A DNA stretch of 64,000 bases from Silene conica (GCA_029255685.2 CM055319.2:15842247-15906246); one strand, 5' to 3'; shown: positions 31,808 to 45,900, numbered from the stretch's first letter. The notes: a model not told the origin generated them from the letters alone. Made by a program: numbers and translations.

Positions 31808-33242
31808 TGTTTTTGTTTTGATAATGACAAGTCTAGCCATATATATTATATACGCGTGCGTATAATCGTGTGCTAAGTGTACAGAATATTAGTTTAAAGG
31901 ATCTCATCAATCAAGTACAAAAGATTCAAGAATATTAGTCAATGGATTGACTAAGTCGAAGATTGAAAGTAGATCACAAGTGCTTAATGGACTAAAGTTA
32001 TACTTATCAACTATGACTTTAGTATGAGATTGGTTCAAGTTATAGCTTGGAGCTATAACTCCATATAGAAGAAATGATCGAAATATTTATGGTGGTTGAA
32101 ACGATTTTGGTCTCCTAAAATCGTCGTGTTTAATTAGTGAATAATTGGTATTCTAATATTATGGAATTATTAATCTTAATAGGTTAATATAAAATATCTT
32201 TTGGTCAAATAGGTATAAATAATTTTCTTATAAGTTAATTATTTATTACTAATAAACTAAGGATTTTTATATAACCATAATTGTCAAAATAATATAATCT
32301 AAATATTGTTTGAAACGGTTTTGGAAAACGTGTGCTATGACACGTTCCATAAAACGTGTGGGAATGAATTAAATAAATAATTATGTATTTATTTAGATAT
32401 CCTAAAAACAAACTAGATTATGTTATGAAATATAATTTATTATATTTTGACAAGGTTTAGGAAATTGCATTTAATAAGGTTACTATTTATTTATTTATTT
32501 ATTATATAAAATCTTTCCTAAATATGACTTAGGAAATTGATTCCTTATATAATAGCTAAAGTATCTTATTAAATCTTTCCTAAATCAATTAAGATTAAAT
32601 TTATGGTAGTATTACCTAAAGACTAGAATTCTAGTTTAAGTAATGTTCTTAAATCATCTAGGGTTTAATAACCTACATACAATTCTATATAAATAAGATA
32701 CTTGTGACACATTGATTGGTACGAAATCAAACACACGTATTCACCCAAATCAAGAGAGAAAACCGCCGATCATATTCTTCAAAATTCGAGCTTTAATTGT
32801 CATATTCGTTTCAAGATTCAAGTGCTCCAGCATTGATCTTATTCATCCAAGATTGTGATATTGAAAGAACATTGAAGACTTATCTTATTAGCGTAAGATA
32901 GATCGAGTATTTTACGGTACTCATTGTAAGCAAGTATTTAACGGTACTTGTCGTAGCTAGATATTTAACGGTATCTAGATATAGTTACAACTAACATTAA
33001 AGTTGTATGAGTAGGGTTGATAAAATTGTAATCCGGAGTCGGTACTAATTTTATTAATCGAGAATAGTGGACGTAAGTTTCAAATTGTGAAACTGAACCA
33101 CTTAAAAAATATCGTGTCTCTATTTATTCTTGCTGTACTTGACGTTCATCGTACTTTCACACACATCGAAGAAGATTTGAAAAAGAAGGCATACTCAATT
33201 CAACCCCCCCTTCTTGAGTATATCATATCAATAGACTCTTTA
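31808..33242 (+). repeat. 5' LTR of SIRE copy 2
   Basis: This 1435-bp LTR starts TGTTTTTGTTTTGATAATG, directly after the TSD, and ends ATAGACTCTTTA. A TATA-like TATATAAAT lies at about 32686. Its start corresponds to an internal TG of the 3' LTR rather than to that LTR's first base. The primer site ATTGATATCAGAGCC (tRNA-Met type) follows at 33243. Confidence 0.85.
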
Positions 33243-34324
33243 ATTGATATCAGAGCCTCGTGCTCTTGATCGCCTAACCGCGTGAGTTTTGATCCGACTA
33301 TTGATTCTATATTATATACTCTATCAACAATGGATTCCAAGCATCTCAAGTGTAACATCCCGTATTTTTATAAAAGTAATTTTAATAATTTAAAGTAGTT
33401 TTCGGAATTTAATAATATTTTAATTATAATTCGTAAGTTTTATTTTAAGAAAATGTTGTTAAGTTCGTCTTAAGTTTAATTAATCTAAAGATATCGTGTT
33501 TCTTGGCTTTCCCGTTTACATTTAATTCCCGAACCGCTTAAGTGAAATCCGTCTCAAGCTTAACTTAAAACCAATTGTGAAAGGAACCTTCCTCCTTATT
33601 TCTTAACATTCATAAACCCTTTCTCAAGAACAAAAAATTAGACGTTCCATTTCTCATATTTCTCACATCTCCATCTTCACAAAATTCAATCTTGTGGATT
33701 CGTTACAACTCCGATTGACGCAAGGTTTTAACCTACGCTTTCATCTCTTCATTTTCGTTCTTTCAACCTCTTTAAATTTCTGTTTCGTCAAAGTCGATTT
33801 TGGGACTGTTTTGAGGTAAACTCGAAATTACCCCATTATAATCCGTTTTTGTTGTTTGTAGGTGTTGACTCGGACGACCCGGATAAGGACTCGTACATTG
33901 TAGAGGACTAGAAGTGAAGAATCGCTCTTTTAAGGTGACGATAATGAGAAACTCAGCCTTTTGTGTAATATTAGCACTTTACATGGTTTTAGTATGTATA
34001 GCTACTAGAAACATGTTTAGGATATGTGGATTGTGGTTGTGATGCTGTAAATTAGTTGGTATCATGCTAGGGTTTGATGTTTATATGTTTCTCACATGAT
34101 TTATTGATTATTGAAAATGGGTAATATGTTTGGGTGGAAAAGATGAATGTTTGTGTTGTGTTTAGGAATGTGTTTGTTAATCTATGATAATGATTTTAAG
34201 ATGCACCATGAGTGTTTGTATATGCTGTAATTTATGATTTTAGAAGTATATGCAAAGTATAGAAACAAGTTCTTTAAGTTTGATTGAAGTTTAAGAATGG
34301 CGAAATGCGCAATTTTGGTACAGG

Positions 34325-34640
34325 GGGTCCCCAGCCGGTCCGAGGCCGGCGGCCGGTCGACCGGCTGAGAGCCCCATTTGGTATTTATTGTTTGTCATTG
34401 TTGTTTAGCAAAATTTAGGAAAAAGGGTCCCCAGCCGGTGGACCGGCAGCCGGCAGGCCGGCTGGGAGACCATCTTCTTGCTTTTGTTGTTTTGTAAGTA
34501 ATTGGGAAAAAGGGTTCCCAGCCGGTGGACCGGCAGCCGGCCGACCGGCTGGGACTACCTCATTGTTGTTTTTTATTGTATTTTGGCATGAGAGGTTGGG
34601 ACTCTCAGCCGGCCAACAGGCAGCCTATGGCTGACCGGCT
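34325..34640. repeat. GC-rich palindrome clusters in chromovirus copy 3 LTR
   Basis: Four clusters about 90-100 bp apart each hold two palindromes of the type GCCGGTCGACCGGC or GCCGGTGGACCGGC with a variant partner, 15-18 bp apart. They are flanked by CCCAG on the left and CTGGGA or CTGAGA on the right. The right LTR has the matching clusters at about 38945-39250. Confidence 0.8.
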
Positions 34641-35269
34641 AAGAGCCCCTGACCATTTAAATTGTTCGTAACTTGTGTTTCGCATGTCGGATTTGATTGA
34701 TTCTTCTTCCGTATGAATTGTATGCTTGTTTGAAGTCCCAAGAAATTGGGCGGCACTTATATTGGGTTCGGAAATGGATTTGAGGAGAAAGACCCCCCCG
34801 GCCGGGCAACCGGAAGGGAAACCGGCTCTCGCCTCAAATTAGTTCCCGAAGTCGGCTAAGTGTTACATAGATGTTTAGAGATGAGTTATATACGAAATGA
34901 TTGTCATTCGAGTTTGAGTTTTGTACATCTTTGAGATGACATGTTGTGATTTGTGTAAACCTGCTGTGCGCTGCTATAGTACTCGAGTTCTCACTTGATT
35001 GCATTGTGTAGCTGGTTGGCCGTAGTGACTTGGTCTCACGGTCAGGTCTTAGATTGTCTGCCCGCCTTCGGGCATATCTCGTTCCTAGCTAGTTCGGGTC
35101 TTGGGGGTGCCTTGTGCACTTGTCGAATCGGGGATCGTGATTCGTTTGCGCTCCGAGAGTCTAGCCAAGTTTAGACTATGACATTCTTTTGATGTCGTCC
35201 TACCAGGGGGTTGTATAGTCTGAGATTGGGGATGTCGTAGTATATAGACGAGTCGATTGTCGGCCTGCT

Positions 35270-35465
35270 CATAGTAGTCTAGTCGAGTCAATTGTTGACC
35301 AATCTAGTTAGGGTCGAGTCAATTGTTGACCTATCTCTTGTTTGTAGAGTCACTTGGTTGACCTATAGTTATTAGAGTCGAGTTAATTGTTGACCTATCT
35401 CTTGTTTGTAGAGTCACTTGGTTGACCTATAGTTGTTAGAGTCGAGTCACTTGGTGACCTATCTC
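35270..35465 (+). repeat. Tandem repeat in chromovirus copy 3 LTR
   Basis: Three to four units share GAGTCGAGTCAATTGTTGAC and CTATCTCTTGTTTGTAGAGT. The right LTR has a shorter array of the same units (about 39870-39990), which accounts for part of the LTR length difference. Confidence 0.8.
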
Positions 35466-36319
35466 TTGTTGATATAATTGGATGTTGAGTATGCCTCAGT
35501 TGTAATTGTGAATGTATGATACTTGGTTACCTTAGTGTTGTTCGTCCAAGGCATTGGACGACTCTTGGGCTAGTTTCGTAAATGGTTTGGATTGAAAGAC
35601 CCCCGGGCCGGACAACCGGAAGAGAAACCGGCTCTCCTTCCAAATAGTTTCCGAAGTTGGTTGAGAGCCTTTCCATAGTATTGCATGATGTTATGAAAGA
35701 TGAGATATTGTTATATATGCTTCACATGTTATAAATGTCGGAGTATGTTGGATGTTTTACGTGGTATATGTTATTGACAATAGGTGGCTAGGAGCACTCT
35801 AGTCACTCCCCACTGACTGTGGCGCACATGTTGTATGTGTGTAGGTACATGAGGCTGTTCTGCGGGGGTTACGTTGAGGCTAGCGAGCGATGATCCTTCA
35901 TCGTTGACTTTTACCTTTCGTTAGCTAGACCTTAGACTTACGTTTCAGTATTTTGTGCCTGTAGGGATATGCTATCCCGGGCTGCTTTGTATCGCACTTA
36001 TATACTTATTTATGTTTCATTTCTCTTTCACATGTTTAATATTGTTAAGACACCTCGCATATTTTCTTATCATGTCAAAAGTTTTAATTCCCCTGCATTT
36101 TTGGCATGTTTTATATGTTTACTTTTTACGCTTTCGCGAGGGGTTTTACAGTTGGTATCAGAGCGTTATCGCTCCCGACGCACTCATGTAATCCCCAAAT
36201 TTAACTTGACCAAAAACTTGAATAATGAATGATAGATTTGGGTAGACCAAAGGACAAGTGGTAGACTGTTTGTGATTGTTAATTGTTAGGTTAACACTGT
36301 ATATATTCTCTTTTGAAGG

Positions 36320-37414
36320 ATGGTGAGAACCACTGCTGCGGAGAATACCATAATGCAAGCACTTCATCAGTTGCTTGAGAACCAGAGGCGTCAGACTGAG
36401 ACTGCTCCTCCACCTCCTCCGCCAGGCAATGAGGCCAACCGACCTGGTAGGTTCTCTTGGATAGCATCAAAGATGTCCAGGAGCCACGTGAAGACTTATG
36501 GAGGCGAATTTGATCCTGTTGCCCTTTCTGAATGGTTCCGTGAGATGGAGAAAAGTTTCACCATGTATTCGGTAGTCAGAGAGGATAGAGTGCGTCTAGC
36601 CACTCACTTTTTGACCTTGGAAGCCGATAGATGGTAAGCATTGACTGGACCGACTTTCATTCTGGATCCTTTATTCGACTGGGAGGCTTTTAAGGATAAG
36701 CTTGAGACGAGATTTTGTCCTAAGGAGCTTAGATCACAGAGGCTTAAGGAGTTCATGGACTTGAAGCAGGGTAAGATGTCCGTTCAGGAGTACACCGACA
36801 AATTTAATCAGCTTGCACATTTTGCCTCGAGATTTGTGAGGGATGAGGCTGAGAGAGTTTAGTTCTATCGAGGGAAGTTGGGGCCTCGCATCGAGAGTAT
36901 GGTCCGCCGTGACTCGACTTCTTTCGTTGAGGTTTATCCTGATGCTATTTGGGCAGAGAGTTCCATCCGAGCCATAGATGCTGAGACTAGAGCTTCTGCT
37001 TCTACTCCCTTTTCCTTACAGGCTTCCTCCCTTGAGAAGAGACCCTTTGATCCTTCACCTGATTTTCCGGTACCTCAGGTTAAGAATTTTAAGAGGTTCG
37101 ACCCATCTAAGGTCAAGGACCCGGTGCCTGTACCTAATGCTCCTCTGAAGTGTTTCAAGTGTCATAAGGATCTTCACCTTGGAGTTGACTGCAACGGCGA
37201 CCCCTACACCTGCTTTGCTTGCAATAAGACCGGACATCGCTCCTTCGAGTGTCCTGATAGGAAGGTTGTCGCTGGTAGAGCTGCTACTGCTGCTGGTGCC
37301 GTTCAGAGACCGAAGCCCAAGGGTACCGTGTACGTGGTGAGTCGTGCTGCAGCCGAGGCTTACCCTCACCTGGTCACCGGTATGTCTCCATCGATGTTTT
37401 CATTTTGCCTATAG
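36320..37414 (+). pseudogene. Chromovirus copy 3 gag region (fossil)
   Basis: Retrotransposon gag blocks are readable: FDPVALSEWFREMEKSF, FDWEAFKDKLETRFCP and MSVQEYTDKFNQLAHFASRF. Two zinc knuckles of the CX2CX4HX4C type follow (CFKCHKDLHLGVDC-like, with the first spaced normally, then CFACNKTGHRSFEC). The region is broken. In a live relative the product forms the particle and binds RNA. Confidence 0.85.
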
Positions 37415-37976
37415 GGCGTTATCTTGAGCTCAACATTATTCTTCTTTTGTGCTTCACGCTGAAATTTACTCCCTTTAACCGCTTCTTTTCTCTGTTCCGT
37501 TACTTCTTTGGAAATTCCTTCCCTTTTTGGTAGTTGCAAACCTCTTTTGTTTTACAAATTTTATTTGCTCAAAGGTTTAAAAGATCTAAAAAGGTTGATT
37601 TTAGAAAACCTAGTTTTGAGAAGTTGGTTAATTTTGCAACTTTGATGGATTTCAGCGTTGATTTGCCATGTGAACTCGTTATTGGAGACGTCTGATGACC
37701 TATATTATGCCTATCAACATCGGATCGATCGAAATTTCGAAATTTTTCATTGATTTTCACCTTGGTTTTGCTTCGGATTAGAATGTCAGGTTCTTGAATG
37801 CGCAACGAGAACCCCAACGTTCCTTGATAGAGGCTGGACTATGGAGTGTACTTTTGAAATTTGGGAAAAAGCATAAGTTTTTGTATATCAAGTTTCTGCG
37901 AAAGTTTTGGTTGTAGAGTTGTCCATGTAACTGCTTTCAAGTTTCGAGGACGAAACTTTTTGAAAGATGGGGTGAT
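37415..37976 (+). other. 3' interior of chromovirus copy 3 with stem-loop and purine tract
   Basis: No conserved domain is seen. GTTTCGAGGACGAAAC (37941-37956) is a 6-bp stem with loop AGGA, and GAAAGATGGGGTGAT follows before the LTR starts at 37977. Confidence 0.65.
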
Positions 37977-40677
37977 TGTAACATCCCCTAATTTTATAAA
38001 AGTAATTTTAATAATTTAAAGTAGTTTTAGAAATTTAATAATATTTTAATTATAATTCGTAAATTTTATTTTAAGAAAATGTTGTTAAGTTCGTCTTAAG
38101 TTTAATTAATCTAAAGATATCGTGTTTCTTGGCTTTCCCGTTTACATTTAATTCCCGAACCGCTTAAGTGAAACCCGTCTCAAGCTTCACTTAAAACCAA
38201 TTGTGAAAGGAACCTTCCTCCTCATTTCTTAACATTCATAAACCCTTTCTCAAGAACAAAATATCAGACATTCCATTTCTCATATTTCTCACATCTCCAT
38301 CTTCACAAAATTCAATCTTGTGGATTCGTTACAACTCCGATTGACGCAAGGTTTTCGCCTACGCTTTCATCTCTTCATTTCCGTTCTTTCTACCTCTTCA
38401 AATTTCTGTTTCGTCAAAGTCGATTTTGGGACTGTTTTGAGGTAAACTCGAAATTACCGCATAATAATCCGTTTTTGTTGTTTGTAGGTGTTGACTCGGA
38501 CGACCCAGACAAAGACTCGTACATTGTGGAAGACTAGAAGTGAAGAATCGCTCTTCTAAGGTGACGATAATGAGAAACTCGGCCTTTTGTCTAATATTAG
38601 CACTTTACATGGTTTTAGTATGTATAGCTACTAGAAACATGTTTAGGATATGTGGATTGTGGTTGTGATGCTGTAAATTAGTTGGTATCATGCTAGGGTT
38701 TGATGTTTATATGTTTCTCACATGATTTATTGATTATTGAAAATGGGTAATATGTTTGGGTGGAAAAGATGAATGTTTGTGTTGTGTTTAGGAATGTGTT
38801 TGTTAATCTATGATAATGATTTTAAGATGCACCATGAGTGTTTGTATATGCTGTAATTTATGATTTTAGAAGTATATGCAAGTATAGAAACAAGTTCTTT
38901 AAGTTTGATTGAAGTTTAAGAATGGCGAAATGCGCAATTTTGGTACAGGGGTCCCCAACCGGTCTAAGGCCGGCGGCCGGTCGACCGGCTGAGAGCCCCA
39001 TTTGGTATTTGTTCTTTGTCATTGCTGTTTAGCAAAATTTGGGAAAAATGGTCCTTAGCCGGTGGACCGGCAGCCGGCAGGCCGGCTGGGAGACCTTCTT
39101 CTTGCTTTTGTTGTTTTGTAAGAAATTGGGAAAAAGGGTTACCAGCCGGTGGACCGGCAGCCGACCGACCGGCTGGGAGTACCTCATTGTTGTTTTTATT
39201 GTATTTTGGCATGAGAGGTTGGGACTCTCAGCTGACCGGCTGAGAGCCCCTGACCATATTAAATTGTTTGTAACTTGTGTTTCGCATGTCGGATTTGATT
39301 GATTTTTCTTCTGCATGAATTGTATGCTTGTTTGAAGTCCCAAGAAATTGGGCTGCACTTGTATTGGGTTCGGAAATGGATTTGAGGAGAAAGACCCCCC
39401 CGGCCGGGCAACCGGCTCTCGCCTCAAATTAGTTCCCGAAGTCGGCTAAGTGTTACATGGATGTTTAGAGATAAGTTATATACGAAATGATTGTCATTCG
39501 AGTTTGAGTTGTTGTACATCTTTGAGATGACATGTTGTGATTTGTGTAAACCTGCTGTGCGCTGCTATAGTACTCGAGTTCTCACCTGATTGCATTGTGA
39601 AGCTGGTTGGCCGTAGTGACTTGGTCTCACGGTCAGGTCTTAGATTGTCTGCCCGCCTTCGGGCATATCTCGATCCTAGTTAGTTCGGGTCTTGGGGGTG
39701 CGTTGTGCACTTGTTGAATCGGGGATCGTGATTCATTTGCGCTCCGAGAGTCTAGCCAGGTTTAGAGTAGGACAGTCTTTTGATGTCGTCCTACCAGGGG
39801 GTTGTATAGTATGAGATTGGGGATGTCGTAGTATATAGACGAGTCGATTGTCGGCCTGCTCATAGTAGTCTAGTCGAGTCAATTGTTGACCAATCTAGTT
39901 AGAGTCGAGTCAATTGTTGACCTATCTCTTGTTTGTAGAGTAATTCGGTTGACCTATAGTTGTTAGAGTCGAGTCACTTGGTGACCTATCTCTTGTTGAT
40001 ATAATTGGATGTTGAGTATGCCTCAGTTGTAATTGTGAATGTATGATACTTGGTTACCTTAGTATTGTTCGTCCAAGGCATTGGACGACTCTTGGGCTAG
40101 TTTCGTGAATGGTTTGGATTGAAAGACCCCCCGGCCGGGCAACCGGAAGGGAAACCGGCTCTTCTTCCAAATAGTTTCCGAAGTTGGTTGAGAGCCTTTG
40201 CAAAGTATTGCATGATGTTATGAAAGATGAGATATAGTTATATATGCTTCAAATGTTGTAAATGTCGGAGTATGTTGGATGTTTTACGTGTTACATGTTA
40301 TTGACAATAGGTGGCTAGGAGCACTCTAATCACTCCCCACTGACTGTGGCGCACATGTTGTATGTGTGTAGATACATGAGGCTGTTCTGCGGGGGTTACG
40401 TTGAGGCTAGCGAGCGATGATCCTTCATCGTTGACTTTTACCTTTCGTTAGCTAGACCTTAGACTTACGTTTCAGTATTTTGTGCCTGTATGGATATGCT
40501 ATCCCGGGCAGCTTTGTATCGCAATTATATACTTATTTATGTTTCATTTCTCTTCCGCATGTTTAATATTGTTAAGACACCTCGCATATTTTCTTATCAT
40601 GTCAAAAGTTTTAATTCCGCTGCATTTTTGGCATGTTTTGTATGTTAACTTTTTACGCTTTCGCGAGGGGTTTTACA
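37977..40677 (+). repeat. 3' LTR of chromovirus copy 3
   Basis: This 2701-bp LTR starts TGTAACATCCCCTAATTTT and ends GAGGGGTTTTACA. It is highly similar to the left LTR, with some length differences in the palindrome clusters and tandem array. Confidence 0.88.
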
Positions 40678-42949
40678 TCAAGTGTCCTATCTTCGATGGC
40701 AAGAACTATAGTCTATGGAAGAATATGATGACTCACTACATCAAGGGATGTGATTGGGAATGTTGGAAGATCATTCAAACTGGACCAATGAAAATCTTGG
40801 TCACCGCCGCCAATGGAACAACCTACGAAAAGATGGAAGGTGATTATGTAGAAGCCGACTACAAAATTGCAGAGAAAAATTCTAAGGCCATGAGCCTCCT
40901 ACAAAACGGTATGATAACTTCAGAATTTGATAGATTCTCATCTGGTAATTCCGCTAAGGAAATATGGGATGGTCTTGAACTTGCCTACGAAGGAACATCC
41001 GTAGTCAAGAAACATCGTATAGATTTGCTTATTCAAAGATATGAACTTTTCACTATGGAAAATAATGAATCTGTTGATAGCATGTCTGCACGATTTTCTT
41101 GTATTATTAATGAACTACGGAACCTTGGCAGGAAGATCGATTTTGAGGATATCATTCGAAAGATTCTTAGGAGTCTCACCAAGAAGTGGCAACCAAAGGT
41201 CACGGCCATAGAACAAGCACGTGATCTATCTCAAATAACTTACCAAGAACTTATAGGATCTCTGATGGCCCATGAGATCATGCTAAACAAAGATGACGAT
41301 GACTCTAAAGGAAAGGGCGTTGCTGTACAAGCCTTTACAAGCGAAGCATGCGAAGAAGAACTTGAAGACGAGACCGTTCTATTCGCAAGACGATTTAAGA
41401 AAGCAGTTTCAAAGTTAGATACAAAAACCCTAATAACAAAACCGTCGACAAAAAGAAAACTGATTCCAAAGAAACATTGTTCAAAAGAGGATGTTTCAAG
41501 TGTGGTCAACAAGATCACATGATCAAAGATTGTCCAAGTGGGGATAAAATCAAAGACAAGTCAAAAAGGGAAAAGACCAAAACGGAGTTCAAGAAGGGAA
41601 AGCTTGCGTCATGCTGGGGAGAATTAGAATCTGAGGTCGATGAGGACTCAGAAGAAGATGAGGTAGCAAACTTGTGCTTAATTAACGTCAGCCTAGATCT
41701 AATCTCAAACGACCATGACGAAGATGACACATCTCATACGTGTCTCCTTGGAGAATCCGACTCAGACGACGACGACGAAGAGGTAAATTTTCTACAACTC
41801 AAAAGTCAAGTTAAAAATCTGTCTAAGGCTATGTTAATTAAATACTTTGAGAAAACCCTAGACCAATGTCATGAACAAAGTCTTGAGTTAGATGACTTGA
41901 AGGAACAGATCCTTGATATTGCTGAGGAAAATCAACTTCTGAAAGCCAAAGCTAAGAAACTGAAATCCAAAATGAACATTGAAACCAATGTTAAATTGGA
42001 AACAGTTATGTCTGAGAAAAAGTTTCCTGAGTCCAAAGTTACAGCCAATGAAGCTATAACCTCAAAACTGAAACTCAACATTAAAGAGCTTCAATCCAAA
42101 GTTATAGCTAATGAAGCTATAACTTCAGAATTGAAAAAGGCAAATGAACTTCTAAAGTCCGAATCTTCGACAATGGTCGAAGATGAGACTCAATTAGAAG
42201 AATTTGAGATTCTCGAAAGCAAACTTATGGATCTAGAATTCAATCTATCTAAAATCAAGAAAGAACATGCTAAAATAGTTTCGGACTTTCATAAAGACAT
42301 TCAAAAACTAAAAGAGTCTAGTAACATCGGCCATAGTGAATGTAAAAAGGAGATAGACTCCTTAAAAGTCCTCATTCTTCATGCCCGGAAAGGTCATGAT
42401 AAATGGGAAGGAAGCCCTAACGTTCTAAACTTCCTGACTGAACAATCCGACAATAACATGAAGATGGGATTAGGTCACGAGTGTTATAGAAGAAGGGATC
42501 ACTCAAAGTGTAAACAAAGCCCAACAGACAGAGACTTTAGAAGAAGAAAATATGTCGACCTACCTGAGTCTTTAATATGTACTTATTGTGGTCATATTGG
42601 TCACCTCCGAGAAAACTGTGTAAAACACGCACAAGATTTTAAAACCGGAGTCAAGTTTGTTAAATCCTTAGGTATACCAAACGACACTGTCTCCGTCTCT
42701 GATAGTGTTGATGACAAAGTTGAGGAAAGAAACATTGACCACAGATGGTTCTACGACATGACGTTCGATTATGAAGAAAAGAAAAATAGAACCAGACAAA
42801 CTCCTCAACCAACGACACACAAAAAATGGTCACCAAAAGTTCAGACTAAAACATACACAAAAACATCAAAACTCAACTACTACCATTATAGAAAGTCTTA
42901 TGTAATACAAGTCTGGGTGAAAAAAGGAAGATGTATTTGTCATCACTAA
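40678..42949 (+). pseudogene. SIRE copy 2 gag region (fossil)
   Basis: After the chromovirus insertion the gag continues CPIFDGKNYSLWKNMMTHYI and the UBN2-type blocks. It then has a zinc knuckle CFKCGQQDHMIKDC (about 41488), a long Lys/Glu/Asp-rich stretch with heptad-like coiled-coil character (about 41800-42350), a second knuckle CTYCGHIGHLRENC (about 42574) and a basic tail. Two knuckles flanking a coiled coil suit the large gag of SIRE-type elements. The region is broken. Confidence 0.85.
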
Positions 42950-42991
42950 CAACAAAGGACCCAAGTGTGCTTGGGTACCTAAATCCTGTCT

Positions 42992-45900
42992 TTGAATTTA
43001 TATATGCAGTTTGTCGCTAAGGAAAATAACTTATGGTATCTCGATAGTGGATGCTCAAGACATATGACAGGCGACGTAAACCTATTTTTATCCCTAGAAC
43101 CCTTTGACGGAGGAAACGTTACCTTCGGTGATAATAGGAAAGGAAAAATCATAGGGATTAGTAAGATTGGTATCTCTCTATCTCATGCTATAAATGAGGT
43201 ATATCTGGTATGTGGACTCAAACACAATTTAATAAGTATATCTCAATTACGCGACAAAGAAAACAAAGTCGGTTTTCATGCAAATATATGTCGTATAATT
43301 ATGGAAGGAACTAGCAAAGTATTCCTTGAAGGTCATAGAAAGAAAAACGTTTATATGATTGATTTAAATGCAGTATCTACTAACTCTCTCTCCTGTATGA
43401 AAGTTACGTTAGACGATCCATGTTTATGGCACAAGAGATTTGGTCATATTAGTTCACCTATTCTAAGTAAGCTGAAAAGATGGGACTTGGTCGAAGGTCT
43501 TCCGAAGATCAAATTTGATCAAGAAAAGATGTGTGACACATGTGCACGTTGCAAACACGTCAGACTATGGATCTATGTGGCCCTATGAAGGTAAGAAGCA
43601 GAGGTGGTTCCAGGTACGTTTTCGTTCTAGTTGATGATTATTCTAGATTTGTTTGGCCAATCTTTCTCCACTCTAAAGACGAAATATTCGTTGAATTTGG
43701 TAGTCTCATGAAACTTGTCCAAAACAAATATAAATCAAACCTAGTAACAATCCGTACTGACCATGGAACTGAGTTTGACAATCATGTTTTTATTGAATTC
43801 TGTAAGACCAACGGTGTTGGACAGAACTTCTCGGCCCCTAGAACCCCTCAACAAAATGGATTCGTAAAATGAATGAACAGAACCTTAGAAGACATGGCTA
43901 GAACAATGCTTCTTTGTAGTGGTCTACCTAGAAACTTTTGGGCTGAGACTATTAGTACAGCTTGCTTATTCATAACCGTGCTATGATTAGACCTATCCTT
44001 AAAAAGACACCTTATGAACTTCTTCGGGGTCGTAAACCTAATATATCTCATTTAAGATGTTTTGGGAGTCAATGCTTTGTTCATAACTATGGTAAAAATA
44101 GATTAACCAAATTCGACCCTAGAAGTGACGAATCAATTTTTATAGGATATTCGGATCATAGTAAAGGCTACAAAGTTTTCAACAAACGTACCTTATGCAT
44201 AGAGGAAAGTATTCATGTTATCTTTGATGAAAATAATGTCTTCGATAAGCCTTTACAGGACGTAGAAGAAAACCTAGGCGAACCTGATTTCAGGTTGTCA
44301 AGGGAAGATTCTCCTGAAATGGAAATTGAAGAAGGTGAACCTCAAGGAATTCATGATGAACTTAACTTGGGAAAAAACGGTGCGAGAGATGAAGCTACAG
44401 TTGATGATACTGTAGATAACCCTCAAGCCAATAACTTGGAACCCAGAGTTACAGCTAATGAAGCTTTAACTTTGAATCAAAACCAAAGGGAAGAGGTCAG
44501 AGTTATACCTGATCCGGCCTATTATAACCCCAGGTTTGGATTCAGGGGGAACGAGCCAAAATCCCGAGTCAAGTACAGATAATGCAAATAGTCAATCAAG
44601 GAACTGGAGATACAAGGGCTCTCATCCTTTGGACAATGTCATAGGAAGCCTGATAGATGGAGTTCAAAATCGAAGGAGCATAAATAACTTTTTCTCATTC
44701 TACTCCTTTCTCTCCACCATTGAACCTTCAAATATCAAGGAAGCTCTCGTAGAACCAGACTGGATAGTTGCTATGCAAGAAGAACTCCAGAAATTTGAAA
44801 GAAACAAAGTTTAGCATCTTGTTCCTCGACCTAATGACGGATCTGTCATTAGAACTAGATGGGTATTCAGAAACAAATTGGATGACACTGGAGTCATTGT
44901 GCGAAATAAGGCCAGACTAGTGGTTCAAGGATACAACCAACAGGAAGGGATCGATTATGACGAAACCTTTGCACCTGTTGCTCGTCTTGAGGCAATAAGA
45001 CTACTTATTGCATTCGCAGCATACAAGGGAATCAAGCTCTTCTAGATGGACGTTAAGACTGCCTTTCTTAATGGCTATCTCCAAGAGGAAGTATTTGTTG
45101 AACAACCTCCTGGATTTCCTGACAGCCAACTCAAGGATCATGTATTCAAATTGGGCAAAACTCTTTATGGCCTGAAACAAGCACCAAGAGCATGGTACGA
45201 CGGGTCATCAAAGTTCCTATTGGAGAGTGGATTCAACAGAGGGTCTGTGGATAAAACCCTATTTCTTAAGAGCGAGAACTCAGATCTACTCGTCGTTCAG
45301 ATCTATGTTGACGATATTATTTTTGGCTCAACTAATAAAAAGTTTTGCAAGTATTTCTCCGAGTTGATGATTTCTGAATTCGAGATGAGTATGATGGGAG
45401 AACTAAAATTCTTCCTTGGACTTCTAATACAACAAACTGAAGAAGGAATCAAAGTTCATCAACAAAAATACGTCAAGGAATTGCTAAAGAAATTCGGCAT
45501 GGAAACCTCTCATGCAATGCCTTCTCCAATGGTCACAGATAAGAAGTTAACCAAAGACGAAGATGGTAAGTCTGTAGATGAAACAACTTACCGAGGTATG
45601 ATTGGCTCACTTCTTTATCTTACAGCGAGTCGTCCAGATATCATGTTCAGTGTCTGTGTTTGTGCAAGATTTCAATCTGCTCCAAAAGAATCGCACATGA
45701 TTGCGGTTAAGAGAATATTAAGATACCGAATCGCAACCTCAAAGTTATATCTATGATATCCTATGGACTGTAACTTTAATCTAGTAAGGTATTCAGATGC
45801 GGATTATGCAGGATGCTCTTTAGACAGAAAAAGTACCTCGGGACTTGCTACCTTTGTAGATCCTTGCATTATATCTTGGGGATCCAAGAAACAAAATTCT

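Larger units (their letters stand above)
33351..36150 (+). repeat. 5' LTR of chromovirus copy 3
   Basis: This LTR starts TGTAACATCCCGTATTTTT and ends GAGGGGTTTTACA. It contains four clusters of GC-rich palindromes (34325-34625), two CCGGCCGGGCAACCGG-type blocks (about 34795 and 35600) and a tandem array (about 35270-35465). Confidence 0.88.
33351..40677 (+). mobile_element. Chromovirus-like LTR element, copy 3 (gag only)
   Basis: The TSD TCAAG (33346-33350 and 40678-40682) bounds two long LTRs (2800 and 2701 bp) and a 1826-bp interior. The interior has a tRNA-Met-type primer site (GTTGGTATCAGAGCG at 36151), a gag-like region with two zinc knuckles and a stem-loop plus purine-rich tract before the right LTR. 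No reverse transcriptase, RNase H, integrase or chromodomain is recognisable, so the copy is not whole. It lies in the leader-to-gag start of SIRE copy 2. The LTRs are very similar, so insertion was recent relative to the others. Confidence 0.88.

Noticed and set aside
40482-40677. Apparent N-terminal extension of the SIRE gag frame
   Set aside because: These codons lie in the chromovirus copy 3 LTR; the frame through the junction is coincidental and is not a fusion gene.
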